Below, piece by piece: positions 16,573-26,287 of a stretch of 36,073 nt of DNA (position 1 is the first letter of the stretch; each line of letters begins with the position of its first letter). The DNA is taken from positions 1 to 36,073 of the forward strand of contig CAMWHE010000023.1 in assembly GCA_947173955.1 (NCBI GenBank), written 5' to 3'. Below the pieces are notes generated by a model. That model was given only the letters and a program-made list of their open reading frames with translations. It made no database searches and was not told the origin of the DNA. The stretch comes from an uncultured Bacteroidales bacterium (GTDB taxonomy: Bacteria > Bacteroidota > Bacteroidia > Bacteroidales > Muribaculaceae). Made by a program: the position numbers and the translations under genes.

Positions 16573-19044
16573 ATGAATATATCCTACAACTGGCTCAAAC
16601 AATACATCGACTTCGATCTTACCCCCGACCAACTCGCTGAAGTGCTGACATCTGTCGGCCTTGAAACAGGCTCGGTAGAAGAAGTCGAAAGCATCCGCGG
16701 TGGGCTGCGCGGCATCGTGGTCGGAAAAGTCCTCACATGCGACGAACACCCCAACAGCGACCACCTTCACATCACGACCGTCGACCTCGGCGGGGGGCAC
16801 ATCGAGCAGATAGTCTGCGGAGCTCCTAACGTAGCCGCCGGACAGACCGTCATCGTCGCCACTGTCGGCACGACACTCTATGACGGCGACAAAGAATTCC
16901 AGATCAAGAAGTCAAAAATACGCGGCGTCGAGTCGATGGGCATGATCTGTGCCGAAGACGAGATCGGCGTCGGCCACTCCCACGACGGCATCATCGTCAT
17001 CACCGACGAAGTCGCGCCCGGCACACCCGCCGCCGACTATTACAACCTCCGCAGCGACTATATGCTTGAAGTCGACCTGACCCCCAACCGCATCGACGCA
17101 GCATCCCACTACGGCGTGGCTCGCGACCTCAAGGCATGGCTCGACACCCACGCCACACCCGCCGCGCTCCGCCGCCCCTCTGTCGGGGCATTCCACGCCG
17201 ACCGTCCCGACGGAGCCGTCACAGTCGAGGTCGAGGCCACCGACTCATGCACACGCTATGCCGGCGTCACCATCCGCGGCGTCAAGGTAGCCGAGAGTCC
17301 CCAGTGGCTCAAAGACCGCCTGACAGCCATCGGACTCAACCCCCACAACAACCTCGTCGACATCACCAACTATATCCTTCACTCCTTCTGCCAGCCGATG
17401 CACTGCTTCGACCTCGCCAAAGTCACCGGCGAGAAGATCATCGTCAAGAATGCTGTCGAAGGTGCAACCTTCACCACCCTCGACGGTGTCGAGCACAAAC
17501 TCGACTCCCGCGACCTGATGATCTGCAACACCCGCGAGCCCATGTGCATAGCCGGCGTCATGGGAGGCCTTGAATCAGGCGTCACCGAAGCCACAACCGA
17601 CATCTTCCTCGAAAGCGCCTGCTTCAACCCCACATCCGTGCGCAAGACAGCACGCCGCCACGGTATCTCGAGCGACTCGTCATTCCGCTTCGAGCGCGGC
17701 GTAGACCCCAACGGCGTCATGTATGCCCTCAAACTCGCCGCCCTGCTCGTCAAGGAGATAGCCGGCGGAGAGATCTGCGGTGAGCCCGTCGACATCTACC
17801 CTGCTCCCGTAGCACCCTACCCCGTCGACCTCAGCTACAGCTACACCGACTCCCTTATCGGCAAGCAGATACCCCATGAGACCATCGACGCCATCATCCG
17901 CTCCCTCGAAATCGAGATAGCCGGCCGCGACGGCGACGACACACTCCGCCTGCTCGTCCCGACCTATCGCGTCGACGTGCAGCGCCCCTGCGACGTTGTC
18001 GAAGACATCCTCCGCATCTACGGCTACAACAACGTCGAGATCTCCGACCGCGTACACTCCACCCTCTCCTACAAGACTGTAACCGACTCATCCGACTCCC
18101 TCCGCCGGCTCATCAGCGAGCAGCTCACAGCCTGCGGATTCAACGAGATACTCAACAACTCCCTGACAGCCGAACGCTACTATGCCGACAACGCCACATG
18201 GCCGCTTGACAACTGCGTTCGCCTGCTCAACCCCCTCAGCCAGGACCTCAGCGTGATGCGCCGCACCCTCCTCTACGGAGGCCTCGAGTCGATCGAGCAC
18301 AACATCAACCGCAAGACATCCGACCTGATGATGTATGAATTCGGCAATGTCTACCGCTTCAACCCCGATGCCGGACTCAACCCCGAGAAACCCCTCGCAC
18401 CCTACAGCGAAGGAGCACGCCTCGCCCTGTGGATGACGGGCAACAGCCGCACAGCCGCGTGGAACCACGCCGCCGAGGAAGTCACATTCTTCGACCTCAA
18501 GGCCACTGTCGCCAACATCCTCGCACGTCTCGGAGTCTCCCCCCGCGAGCTTCAGCTCCAGACCCTCCCCGCAGGCAATATCTATGCAGCCGCCCTGGCC
18601 ATCACCACCCGCTCAGGCAAGCAGCTCGGCACGATGGGTCTCCTCGCCAAATCCCTGCTCAAGCAGATGGGCATCAAGCAGCCCGTACTCTTCGCCGAAC
18701 TCGACTGGGACGCCATCCTCAAGCTCGCCCTAAAGAAGAAGATCAGCTTCACCCCCCTGCCCAAGACGATGCCCGTCACCCGCGACCTCGCCCTGCTGCT
18801 CGACAAGACAGTCACATTCCAGCAGGTAGAGCAGATCGTACGCGACTCCGAGAAGCGCCTGCTCAAGGACATTTGCCTCTTCGACGTCTACGAGGGCGAC
18901 AAGCTCCCCGAAGGCAAGAAGTCATACGCCATCTCCATCACACTCCAGGACGACGAGAAGACACTGCAAGACAAGGCCATCGACGCCACCATGTCGCGTA
19001 TCATCCAGAACCTCACACGCCAGCTCAACGCCGAGCTCCGCTGA
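16573..19044 (+). CDS. pheT: Phenylalanyl-tRNA synthetase beta subunit
   Basis: This is the beta subunit of the (alpha-beta)2 enzyme that charges tRNA-Phe. Starting at 16573 it has 823 residues, normal for the family. The N-terminus MNISYNWLKQYIDFDLTPDQ is followed by an EMAP-like tRNA-binding domain (VVGKVLTCDEHPNSDHLHI, then QIVCGAPNVAAGQ). B3/B4 and B5 domains come next, and the C-terminus is the FDX-ACB anticodon-binding domain (KKSYAISITLQDDEKTLQD). The frame is open upstream as far as 16321, but that region overlaps the receiver gene and precedes the promoter. pheS is not in the window. yebC follows 52 bases later and may be co-transcribed. Confidence 0.95.
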   Translation: MNISYNWLKQYIDFDLTPDQLAEVLTSVGLETGSVEEVESIRGGLRGIVVGKVLTCDEHPNSDHLHITTVDLGGGHIEQIVCGAPNVAAGQTVIVATVGTTLYDGDKEFQIKKSKIRGVESMGMICAEDEIGVGHSHDGIIVITDEVAPGTPAADYYNLRSDYMLEVDLTPNRIDAASHYGVARDLKAWLDTHATPAALRRPSVGAFHADRPDGAVTVEVEATDSCTRYAGVTIRGVKVAESPQWLKDRLTAIGLNPHNNLVDITNYILHSFCQPMHCFDLAKVTGEKIIVKNAVEGATFTTLDGVEHKLDSRDLMICNTREPMCIAGVMGGLESGVTEATTDIFLESACFNPTSVRKTARRHGISSDSSFRFERGVDPNGVMYALKLAALLVKEIAGGEICGEPVDIYPAPVAPYPVDLSYSYTDSLIGKQIPHETIDAIIRSLEIEIAGRDGDDTLRLLVPTYRVDVQRPCDVVEDILRIYGYNNVEISDRVHSTLSYKTVTDSSDSLRRLISEQLTACGFNEILNNSLTAERYYADNATWPLDNCVRLLNPLSQDLSVMRRTLLYGGLESIEHNINRKTSDLMMYEFGNVYRFNPDAGLNPEKPLAPYSEGARLALWMTGNSRTAAWNHAAEEVTFFDLKATVANILARLGVSPRELQLQTLPAGNIYAAALAITTRSGKQLGTMGLLAKSLLKQMGIKQPVLFAELDWDAILKLALKKKISFTPLPKTMPVTRDLALLLDKTVTFQQVEQIVRDSEKRLLKDICLFDVYEGDKLPEGKKSYAISITLQDDEKTLQDKAIDATMSRIIQNLTRQLNAELR

Positions 19045-19096
19045 CATCTCACATCGACAACAACATATAACATAAACATATCTCAAACAGACCAAT

Positions 19097-19837
19097 ATGG
19101 GAAGAGCTTTTGAATACCGCAAAGCAAGAAAACTCAAACGCTGGGGAAACATGTCACGCACATTTACCCGCATCGGTAAGGAAATCACTATCGCGGCCAA
19201 AGCCGGCGGTCCCGACCCCGACACCAATCCCCGTCTCCGCGCTCTGATGCAGAACGCCAAGGCTGCCAACATGCCCAAAGACACCGTAGAACGTGCCATC
19301 AAGAAAGCTACCGACAAAGACGCCGGCGACTACAAGGAAATCACCTACGAAGGATACGGACCCTTCGGCATCGCCATCTTCGTCGAAGCCGCTACCGACA
19401 ATAACACCCGCACCGTCGCCAATGTCCGCTCATACTTCACCAAGCACGGCGGATCCCTCGGCACACAGGGCTCACTGACATTCCTCTTCGACCATAAGAG
19501 CGTCTTCAAGATCAAGCCCAAGGACGGCATCTCACTCGAAGATCTCGAACTTGAACTCATCGACTACGGTGTCGACGAAGTAATCGACGACGAAGACGAG
19601 GAAGGCAACGAACTCATAGCCCTCTACGGCGGATTCGAAGACTATTCCAACATCCAGAAATACCTCGAGGACAACGGCTTCGAAATCATCTCATCCGAAT
19701 TCGTCCGTATCCCCAACGACCTCAAGGAAGTCACCGCCGAACAGCGTGCCACCCTCGACAAGCTCCTTGAAAAGCTCGAAGAGGACGAAGACGTCCAGAA
19801 CGTATTCCACAACATGAAGGAAGACGAGGAAGAATAA
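19097..19837 (+). CDS. yebC: YebC/PmpR (TACO1) family protein
   Basis: This 246-residue protein shows the family's N-terminal signature MGRAFEYRKARKLKRW (the Bacteroidetes variant of MAGHSKW) and the conserved YEGYGPFG and GGSLGTQGS motifs. The C-terminus is strongly acidic (EDEDVQNVFHNMKEDEEE). YebC proteins have long been annotated as transcriptional regulators; their mitochondrial relative TACO1 is a translational activator. It lies 52 bases after pheT, which fits a translation-related role. An intrinsic terminator at 19874-19912 follows. Confidence 0.93.
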   Translation: MGRAFEYRKARKLKRWGNMSRTFTRIGKEITIAAKAGGPDPDTNPRLRALMQNAKAANMPKDTVERAIKKATDKDAGDYKEITYEGYGPFGIAIFVEAATDNNTRTVANVRSYFTKHGGSLGTQGSLTFLFDHKSVFKIKPKDGISLEDLELELIDYGVDEVIDDEDEEGNELIALYGGFEDYSNIQKYLEDNGFEIISSEFVRIPNDLKEVTAEQRATLDKLLEKLEEDEDVQNVFHNMKEDEEE

Positions 19838-19873
19838 CCCCCTCCCCGACGACTCCCAACCCCTTAACAATCC

Positions 19874-19912
19874 GGAGACCACTCCTCAGCGGGGCGGTCT
19901 CCCATTCTTTTT
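19874..19912 (+). terminator. Intrinsic terminator after yebC
   Basis: GGAGACC (19874-19880) pairs with GGTCTCC (19896-19902), and the stem is followed by CATTCTTTTT. It separates pheT-yebC from ribE. No FMN-riboswitch-like sequence was seen before ribE. Confidence 0.8.
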
Positions 19913-19933
19913 AACACATATATCCAGCTCAAT

Positions 19934-20542
19934 ATGTTTTCAGGAATAGTAGAAGAAGCGGCTGTCATCAGAAAGATAGAGCGTCGCGGCGGCAACATCG
20001 ACCTCACGGTAGAATGCTCATTCACCGGTGAGCTCAGGATCGACCAGTCGGTAGCCCACAACGGCGTCTGCCTGACAGTAGTCAGCCTCAACCCCGACAA
20101 TACCTATACCGTAACCGCCATCCAGGAGACCCTCGACCGCTCCAATCTCGGCGACCTCCAGCCCGGCGACCGCGTCAACCTGGAGCGCTCCATGCTCATG
20201 AACGGACGCCTTGACGGCCACATCGTGCAGGGACACGTCGACTGCACAGCCCTCTGCACCGACATCGAGGAGGTCGACGGAAGCCGCTACTTCAAGTTCA
20301 CATACAAAGTCGACCCCGAACTCATAGCCAAGGGCTATGTGACAGTCGAGAAAGGTTCCGTCACAGTCAACGGCGTCAGTCTTACCGTCTGCGACTCCGA
20401 GCCCGACTCATTCCGTGTAGCCATCATCCCCTACACTTTCGAGCACACCAACTTCTCCGACATACGCCCCGGCTCAAAGGTCAACATCGAATTCGACATA
20501 ATCGGCAAATACCTCAGCCGCCTGATGCAGCTCAGCAAATAA
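19934..20542 (+). CDS. ribE: Riboflavin synthase, alpha chain
   Basis: This enzyme dismutates two molecules of 6,7-dimethyl-8-ribityllumazine to riboflavin. The 202-residue protein has the classic N-terminus MFSGIVEEAAVI and two lumazine-binding barrels with duplicated motifs: HNGVCLTV in the first, VNGVSLTV in the second, and GHIVQGHVD between them. The other riboflavin genes are not nearby. mutS follows after 39 bases and may be read from the same transcript. No canonical promoter was seen between the terminator and the ATG. Confidence 0.95.
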   Translation: MFSGIVEEAAVIRKIERRGGNIDLTVECSFTGELRIDQSVAHNGVCLTVVSLNPDNTYTVTAIQETLDRSNLGDLQPGDRVNLERSMLMNGRLDGHIVQGHVDCTALCTDIEEVDGSRYFKFTYKVDPELIAKGYVTVEKGSVTVNGVSLTVCDSEPDSFRVAIIPYTFEHTNFSDIRPGSKVNIEFDIIGKYLSRLMQLSK

Positions 20543-20581
20543 TCACCACTTACACCACAACCCCTTTAACTACATAATAAT

Positions 20582-23203
20582 ATGGCAAAGAAGGTAGTAG
20601 AGACGCCCCTGATGAAACAATACTTCGAGATGAAAGCAAAGCACCCCGACGCGGTGCTGCTTTTCCGCGTGGGCGACTTCTACGAGACCTTCTGCGACGA
20701 TGCCATCACCGCCAGCGAGATCCTGGGCATAACCCTGACACGCCGCGCCAACGGCGCCGCACAGAGCGTAGAGCTCGCGGGCTTCCCCCACCATGCGCTC
20801 GACTCCTACCTTCCCAAGCTCGTCCGCGCCGGAAAGCGTGTCGCCATCTGCGAGCAGCTCGAAGACCCCAAGCTCGTCAAAGGCCTTGTCAAGCGCGGCA
20901 TCACCGAACTCGTCACCCCCGGCGTATCCATCAACGACAACATCCTCGACCACCGCGAGAACAACTTCCTGGCAGCACTCCATTTCGGTAAAAACGAGAT
21001 AGGAATTGCATTCCTCGACATCTCGACCGGTGAATTCCTGACAGCACAGGGACCCGCCGACTATATCGACAAACTCCTCGGCAACTTCAGCCCCAAGGAA
21101 GTGCTCGTCGAACGCGGCAAGCGCCCCATGCTTGAAGACACATTCAACGGCCGCTACCTCTCATTCGACCTCGACGACTGGATATTCACCGAGCCTACAG
21201 CCCGGGAGCGCCTGCTCAAGCAGTTTGAGACCGGCAGCCTGAAAGGATTCGGTCTGGGCGACATGCCCCTTGCCATCATAGCCTCAGGAGCCATCCTCCA
21301 CTACCTCGACATCACACGCCACACGATGACAGGCCACATCACACGCCTGCAGCGCATCGAGGAGGAGAGCTACGTCCGACTCGACAAATTCACCGTACGC
21401 AATCTCGAGCTGCTCCGATCCATCGGCGACGAAGGCAAGAGCCTGCTCGACGTCATAGACCGCACCGTGAGCCCCATGGGAGCCCGCCTGCTGCGCCGCT
21501 GGATGCTCTTCCCCCTGAAGGATGTCAAGGCCATCAACGACCGCCTTGACATCGTCGAACACTTCTTCCGCAACTCTGACTCACGCGATACCCTCCGAGA
21601 GCTCCTCGAACAGGTCGGCGACCTCGAACGACTCATCTCCAAGGTAGCTGTCGGCCGCGTCACCCCCCGCGAGCTCGTTCAGATGCGCCGTGCCCTCGAA
21701 GCCCTTGATCCAATCAAAAACATAAGCCTGGCAGGCAGCCTGCCCCCCCTTGTAGCCATCGGCGAGCAGATCAACCCGTGCCCCACCATCCGCGAGCGCA
21801 TCGGCCGTGAGATAGTCGACGACGCCCCCTCCGCCCTCGGACGCGGAACAGTCATAGCCCGCGGAGTCGACCCCGAACTCGACGAGCTGCGCGACATCGC
21901 CTATCAGGGCAAAGACTACCTCCTGCGCCTCCAGCAGCGTGAGATCGAAGCCACAGGTATTCCCAGCCTCAAGATAGGCTTCAACAACGTATTCGGCTAC
22001 TACATCGAAGTCACCAACACCCATAAGGACAAAGTCCCCCCGGAGTGGATCCGCAAGCAGACCCTCGTCAACGCCGAGCGCTATATCACCCAGGAACTCA
22101 AAGACTACGAAGAAAAAATCCTTGGCGCGCAGGAACGGATCGAAATCATCGAGACCCGCCTCTATAACGACCTTGTGGCCGCCGTCGCAGCCTTCATCCC
22201 CGCCATCCAGGTCGACGCAGCCATGATAGCACGCCTCGACTGCCTTGTCGGCCTGACACGCGTAGCGCTCGAAAACCGCTACAACCGCCCCGTAGTCGAC
22301 GACTCCCTCTCCATCGACATCACCGAAGGACGCCACCCCGTCATCGAGAAAGAACTGCCCCCCTCCGAGACCTACGTCACCAACAGCGTACACCTCGACA
22401 ACGACAGCTCACAGATAATGATGATCACCGGCCCCAATATGTCCGGTAAATCAGCCCTCCTGCGCTCCACGGCCCTCAACGTCCTGATGGCACAGATGGG
22501 CAGCTTCGTCGCTGCCGAGAGCGCCCGCATCGGCATCGTCGACAAAATATTCACCCGCGTGGGCGCCAGCGACAACATATCGTTGGGCGAATCCACATTC
22601 ATGGTCGAGATGAACGAAGCCGCCTCCATCCTCAACAACATGAGCCGCCGCAGCCTCATCCTCTTCGACGAGCTCGGCCGCGGAACATCCACCTACGACG
22701 GCATCTCCATAGCCTGGGCCATAGTGGAATACATCCACCAGAGCAAAGAGAAACCCAAGACCCTCTTCGCCACCCACTATCATGAGCTCAACGAGATGGA
22801 GCGCACCTTCAGCCGCGTAGTCAACTACAACGTCTCCGTCAAGGAAATCAACGGCAAAGTCGTCTTCCTCAGAAAACTCCAGCCCGGAGGGTCAGAACAC
22901 TCCTTCGGCATCCACGTAGCCAAGCTCGCCGGTATGCCCCGCGTTATCGTAGAGCGCGCAGGCGAAGTCCTACGCCATCTTGAGACATCCGCCGAGCGTG
23001 GCAATACCCAAGGCCTTGCCCCTGCCCCCGACATGGCCTCGATCGAAGCCCCCGCCGGTGTGCAGCTCTCATTCTTCCAGCTCGACGACCCCGTACTCGC
23101 CCAGGTCAGAGACGAAATCCTCGGCACCGACATCAACAACCTCACCCCCATGGCCGCCCTCAACAAGCTAAACGATATCAAGACCATCCTCACCGGGCGC
23201 TAA
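20582..23203 (+). CDS. mutS: DNA mismatch repair protein MutS
   Basis: MutS recognises mismatches and starts repair with MutL. The 873-residue protein has the mismatch-reading motif GDFYETF near the N-terminus. Connector, lever and clamp domains follow, then an ABC-type ATPase with Walker A GPNMSGKS (617-624), the [12 protein letters not shown] Walker B/signature region, and ATHYHEL. The C-terminal part is short and ends in [11 protein letters not shown]. The length is normal for MutS1. It converges on purB across an interval with several hairpins. Confidence 0.97.
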   Translation: MAKKVVETPLMKQYFEMKAKHPDAVLLFRVGDFYETFCDDAITASEILGITLTRRANGAAQSVELAGFPHHALDSYLPKLVRAGKRVAICEQLEDPKLVKGLVKRGITELVTPGVSINDNILDHRENNFLAALHFGKNEIGIAFLDISTGEFLTAQGPADYIDKLLGNFSPKEVLVERGKRPMLEDTFNGRYLSFDLDDWIFTEPTARERLLKQFETGSLKGFGLGDMPLAIIASGAILHYLDITRHTMTGHITRLQRIEEESYVRLDKFTVRNLELLRSIGDEGKSLLDVIDRTVSPMGARLLRRWMLFPLKDVKAINDRLDIVEHFFRNSDSRDTLRELLEQVGDLERLISKVAVGRVTPRELVQMRRALEALDPIKNISLAGSLPPLVAIGEQINPCPTIRERIGREIVDDAPSALGRGTVIARGVDPELDELRDIAYQGKDYLLRLQQREIEATGIPSLKIGFNNVFGYYIEVTNTHKDKVPPEWIRKQTLVNAERYITQELKDYEEKILGAQERIEIIETRLYNDLVAAVAAFIPAIQVDAAMIARLDCLVGLTRVALENRYNRPVVDDSLSIDITEGRHPVIEKELPPSETYVTNSVHLDNDSSQIMMITGPNMSGKSALLRSTALNVLMAQMGSFVAAESARIGIVDKIFTRVGASDNISLGESTFMVEMNEAASILNNMSRRSLILFDELGRGTSTYDGISIAWAIVEYIHQSKEKPKTLFATHYHELNEMERTFSRVVNYNVSVKEINGKVVFLRKLQPGGSEHSFGIHVAKLAGMPRVIVERAGEVLRHLETSAERGNTQGLAPAPDMASIEAPAGVQLSFFQLDDPVLAQVRDEILGTDINNLTPMAALNKLNDIKTILTGR

Positions 23204-23220
23204 CTCCAAACAGAAACAAG

Positions 23221-23242
23221 CAATCACCTGAAAAGGTGATTG
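23221..23242 (+). terminator. Hairpin after mutS
   Basis: CAATCACCT (23221-23229) pairs perfectly with AGGTGATTG (23234-23242) around GAAA. A weakly T-rich stretch follows. It lies 18 bases after the mutS stop. Confidence 0.6.
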
Positions 23243-23270
23243 TTACACATTCATTTATCGCAAATTTGGA

Positions 23271-23290
23271 TAAATTGCGATAAATTGCGA
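23271..23290. repeat. Tandem 10-bp repeat with inverted partner
   Basis: TAAATTGCGA occurs twice in tandem. TATCGCAA just upstream (about 23257-23264) is the inverse of TTGCGATA within each unit, giving an operator-like arrangement in the intergenic space. Its function is unknown. Confidence 0.5.
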
Positions 23291-23396
23291 TATTTTCAAT
23301 CCTGATTAACGTGAGTTCGACATAAGTAAGCGCCCGGAGGATGCATTATTGGGATCATCCCCCGGACGTGTGTCAGATCAGCTATATGTACGGAGC

Positions 23397-23421
23397 TGAT
23401 GTAATTTAGTGTCTTACATCA
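23397..23421. terminator. Hairpin between mutS and purB 3' ends
   Basis: TGATGTAA (23397-23404) pairs perfectly with TTACATCA (23414-23421), with TGTTTT following on the plus strand. A further stem (CCGG/GGATG with CATCC/CCGG) lies at about 23333-23375. Both sit between the convergent genes. Confidence 0.5.
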
Positions 23422-23448
23422 TGTTTTGGTATATCTGCCGGAGAGGGT

Positions 23449-24792
23449 TCAGCGGCCGGTGTAGTTGGAGGGGGTGATGGCCTTGAGTTCGGCCTTGACG
23501 GCGTCGCTGACGTTGAGGGTATCGATGAAGGCGGCGATGCTCTCGGCTGTGACGGTCGTGTTGACGCGCGTTAGCTCCTTGAGGGTCTCGTAGGGCTTCG
23601 GATAGCCTTCGCGGCGCAGGATGGTCTGAATTCCCTCGGCCACGACATTCCACATCGAGTCCAGGTCGGCGGCGATGGCGGCCTGATTGAGTATCAGCTT
23701 ATTGAGTCCTTTGAGGGTGCTGTGCAGGGCGATCAGCATATGCGCCATCGGCACGCCTACATTGCGAAGTACGGTGGAATCGGTCAGGTCTCTCTGCAGG
23801 CGCGATACGGGGAGCTTCGAGGCCAGATGGCCGAGCAGGGCGTTGGCTACGCCGAGATTGCCTTCCGAATTTTCGAAGTCGATGGGGTTGACCTTGTGGG
23901 GCATCGCCGATGACCCTACCTCGCCGGCTTTGATGCGCTGCTTGAAATACTCCATGGAGATATACATCCAGAAGTCGCGGTCAAGGTCGAGGATGATGGT
24001 GTTGATGCGGCGCATGGCGTCAAAGAGGGCTGCCAGGTTGTCATAGTTGGAGATCTGCGTGGTATATTCCTCGCGCCGGATGCCGAGATGGTCGGAAAGA
24101 AAGCGGGCGGCGAACCCCTTCCAGTCTATTGCCGGGAAGGCTACGCTGTGGGCGTTGAAATTGCCCGTCGCACCGCCGAATTTGCCGCTTACGGGCACGG
24201 CGTCCAGAAGCTCGAGCTGCTGGCGCAGGCGGTAGGAGAACACCTTTATTTCCTTACCCAGGCGGGTTGGTGACGCCGGCTGGCCGTGGGTCTTGGCGAG
24301 CATCGGTATCTCGGCCCATTCCTCAGCCTTGGCCTCGAGGGTCTCTATGAGCTCGACGAGCAGCGGACGATACACCTCCCTTATGGCGTCGGCTATCGAC
24401 ATCGGTACTGAGGTGTTGTTGATATCCTGCGATGTAAGGCCGAAATGTATGTATTCCTTATAGGGAGCGAGTCCGAGCGCATCGAATTTCTCTTTGAGCA
24501 GATACTCCACGGCCTTGACGTCGTGATTGGTCACCCCCTCGATCTCCTTGACACGGAGGGCGTCGTCGAGCGAGAAGTCGCGGTAGATGTCGCGCAGCTT
24601 CTCGAGCGTCTCGGCCGGGATGGCGGCGAGAGCAGGAAGAGGTATCTGAGCCAGGGCGATAAAGTATTCTACCTCGACTTTGACGCGATAGCGTATCAGA
24701 GCATATTCCGAGAAATAACGGTCGAGAGGCTCACATTTTGAGCGGTAGCGGCCATCGACGGGTGAGATGGCTGTAAGGGGGCTGAGTTGCAT
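23449..24792 (-). CDS. purB: Adenylosuccinate lyase
   Basis: PurB catalyses two beta-eliminations in purine synthesis (SAICAR to AICAR, adenylosuccinate to AMP). Starting at 24792 it has 447 residues and begins MQLSPLTAISPVDGRYR. The family signature is SSAMPHKVNPIDFENSE, and KTHGQPASPTRLGKE carries a conserved active-site His. An upstream ATG at 24828 lies before the -7 promoter element, so it cannot be the start of this transcript. The gene follows the five-gene operon on the same strand but has its own full-consensus promoter. Confidence 0.95.
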   Translation of the reverse strand: MQLSPLTAISPVDGRYRSKCEPLDRYFSEYALIRYRVKVEVEYFIALAQIPLPALAAIPAETLEKLRDIYRDFSLDDALRVKEIEGVTNHDVKAVEYLLKEKFDALGLAPYKEYIHFGLTSQDINNTSVPMSIADAIREVYRPLLVELIETLEAKAEEWAEIPMLAKTHGQPASPTRLGKEIKVFSYRLRQQLELLDAVPVSGKFGGATGNFNAHSVAFPAIDWKGFAARFLSDHLGIRREEYTTQISNYDNLAALFDAMRRINTIILDLDRDFWMYISMEYFKQRIKAGEVGSSAMPHKVNPIDFENSEGNLGVANALLGHLASKLPVSRLQRDLTDSTVLRNVGVPMAHMLIALHSTLKGLNKLILNQAAIAADLDSMWNVVAEGIQTILRREGYPKPYETLKELTRVNTTVTAESIAAFIDTLNVSDAVKAELKAITPSNYTGR

Positions 24793-24815
24793 AGCGGATG
24801 AATTAAATATTTTTG

Positions 24816-24845
24816 CAAAGTTACACATTCATACCGACACGGCAA
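24816..24845 (-). promoter_or_regulatory. Promoter of purB
   Basis: On the minus strand, TTG (24845-24843) lies 19 bases before TAACTTTG (24823-24816), a full consensus match. It sets the purB start at 24792. Confidence 0.75.
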
Positions 24846-24860
24846 AATCGCCGGGAGCGG

Positions 24861-26276
24861 TCAGTCGATGATCTGCTCCGGCGGGGATATGTAGGTCAGC
24901 CGGTCGACGGCGCGGGTCGTGGCGGTGTAGAGCCAGCGGTAGAAGTCGAGCGACGTCAGGGCGTCAGGCTGCAGAGCCGCCATATCGACGAAGACCGACT
25001 GCCACTGTCCGCCCTGCGCCTTGTGGCAGGTGACGGCGTAGGCATACTTGACCTGCAGGGCGTTGTAGTAGGTATCGTTGCGCAGGTCGACGACCGGCAC
25101 GGGCCCCGGATTGACCGAACCGGGAGGATAGTCCGTGACAGCGTGGAGCAGGTCGTCGGCGACGCGGGGTGTCAGCGCCGGAGCCTCGCAGTAGAGCGAC
25201 GACAGGAGTATCTTGGTGTCGATCGTGATGTCATGGTCGGGAAAGCGGAGAGCCACGTCGGCAAATGTGACGTCGCCGCGCATCTCCGTGCCGTAGATTC
25301 TCTCCACGATGGCCGTGTCGCCGTTGGCGATGAAGTCCATCCCCTTGACCTGGCGCGTCCAGTAGTAGTTGTTCTTGGCTATCATCAGCGGCTCGCCGGG
25401 CGCCAGCTCCGTCTCGTAGTCAAGGATCTGGGAGCGTATGGCGAGATTGAATTTGACGGCGCGGCTGTTGGAGCGGGTGATCAGCAGCGTCCCGATCGTC
25501 CCGTGTTCGCTGTAGGCGCTTGAGAGAGCGTCGAGAAGGTCTTCCGAGGTGATGGCGCTGACGTCGGCGAACGGACGCTGACGCAGCCTCGGCAGCGGGA
25601 TGGGGGTCTCCTGCAGATTACGGCGCAGCAGGGTGGCGTTGTAGAGTATGCCCGACGTGGCGGCCTGACGCACGGTGGCGGTCATCGTGGCGCGCATGAC
25701 GTGAAGCCCAATGCGGCGGAAAGTCTCTGACGCCATCGCCGGCGAGAAGTCGGAGCCGGGAGGGGGGAGCTGGGCAGTGTCGCCCGAGAGGATGAGCCGG
25801 CAGTTGGTGCCGGTGAAGACGTAGTGGAGCAGATCGGTCAGCAGGCTCCCTTCAGGGTCGTCGGCTATCATTGAGGCCTCGTCGACTATGAAGACGGTGT
25901 TGGATGACCGGTTTTCGGCTATGCCTATGCGGTAGAGTCCGGCGGCTGAGCCGGGCGAGCCGGGAGCCGCGTGGCGGTAGATGCGCCGGTGGATGGTCGA
26001 GGCCGAATGGGCCGCATGAGCGGCGAGCACCTTGGCGGCGCGCCCTGTCGGAGCGAGCAGCACGGCCTTGAGCCCCACGTCCGGGAGCGCCTTGACGAGC
26101 GCGCCGATCACGGTCGTCTTGCCCGTGCCGGCATATCCGTTGAGTATGAATACGGAGTCCTGCGGTGTCTCCGGCGAGCAGTAGCGTGCCAGAGCCGCCG
26201 CAAGGGTGAGCTGCTGGCGCGTAGGCTCGACACCCATGGCATCGACTATGCTGGAGGCAAACCGGAGTGTGTCCAC
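24861..26276 (-). CDS. RecD-like superfamily 1 DNA helicase
   Basis: This 471-residue SF1B-type ATPase resembles RecD or phage Dda helicases. Walker A is GYAGTGKTT (residues 47-55) and Walker B is VFIVDEAS (128-135). The C-terminal UvrD_C_2-like motifs are VTCHKAQGGQW and YTATTRAVDRL. There is no RecB or RecC partner in the window. The annotated start is GTG at 26276; an in-frame ATG at 26237 (MGVEPTRQQ) is an alternative that would lose 13 residues and keep all motifs. It is the last gene of the GH3 to helicase operon, 11 bases after the acyltransferase gene. Confidence 0.88.
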   Translation of the reverse strand: MDTLRFASSIVDAMGVEPTRQQLTLAAALARYCSPETPQDSVFILNGYAGTGKTTVIGALVKALPDVGLKAVLLAPTGRAAKVLAAHAAHSASTIHRRIYRHAAPGSPGSAAGLYRIGIAENRSSNTVFIVDEASMIADDPEGSLLTDLLHYVFTGTNCRLILSGDTAQLPPPGSDFSPAMASETFRRIGLHVMRATMTATVRQAATSGILYNATLLRRNLQETPIPLPRLRQRPFADVSAITSEDLLDALSSAYSEHGTIGTLLITRSNSRAVKFNLAIRSQILDYETELAPGEPLMIAKNNYYWTRQVKGMDFIANGDTAIVERIYGTEMRGDVTFADVALRFPDHDITIDTKILLSSLYCEAPALTPRVADDLLHAVTDYPPGSVNPGPVPVVDLRNDTYYNALQVKYAYAVTCHKAQGGQWQSVFVDMAALQPDALTSLDFYRWLYTATTRAVDRLTYISPPEQIID

Positions 26277-26287
26277 CTGTCAAGGGA

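Noticed and set aside
19838-19933. Possible FMN riboswitch before ribE
   Set aside because: The interval is under 100 bases and is explained by a simple intrinsic terminator; no conserved FMN-element features were seen.
24793-24828. Longer purB N-terminus from the ATG at 24828
   Set aside because: This start lies upstream of the -7 element at 24816-24823, and homologues begin near MQLSPLTAISPVDGRY.
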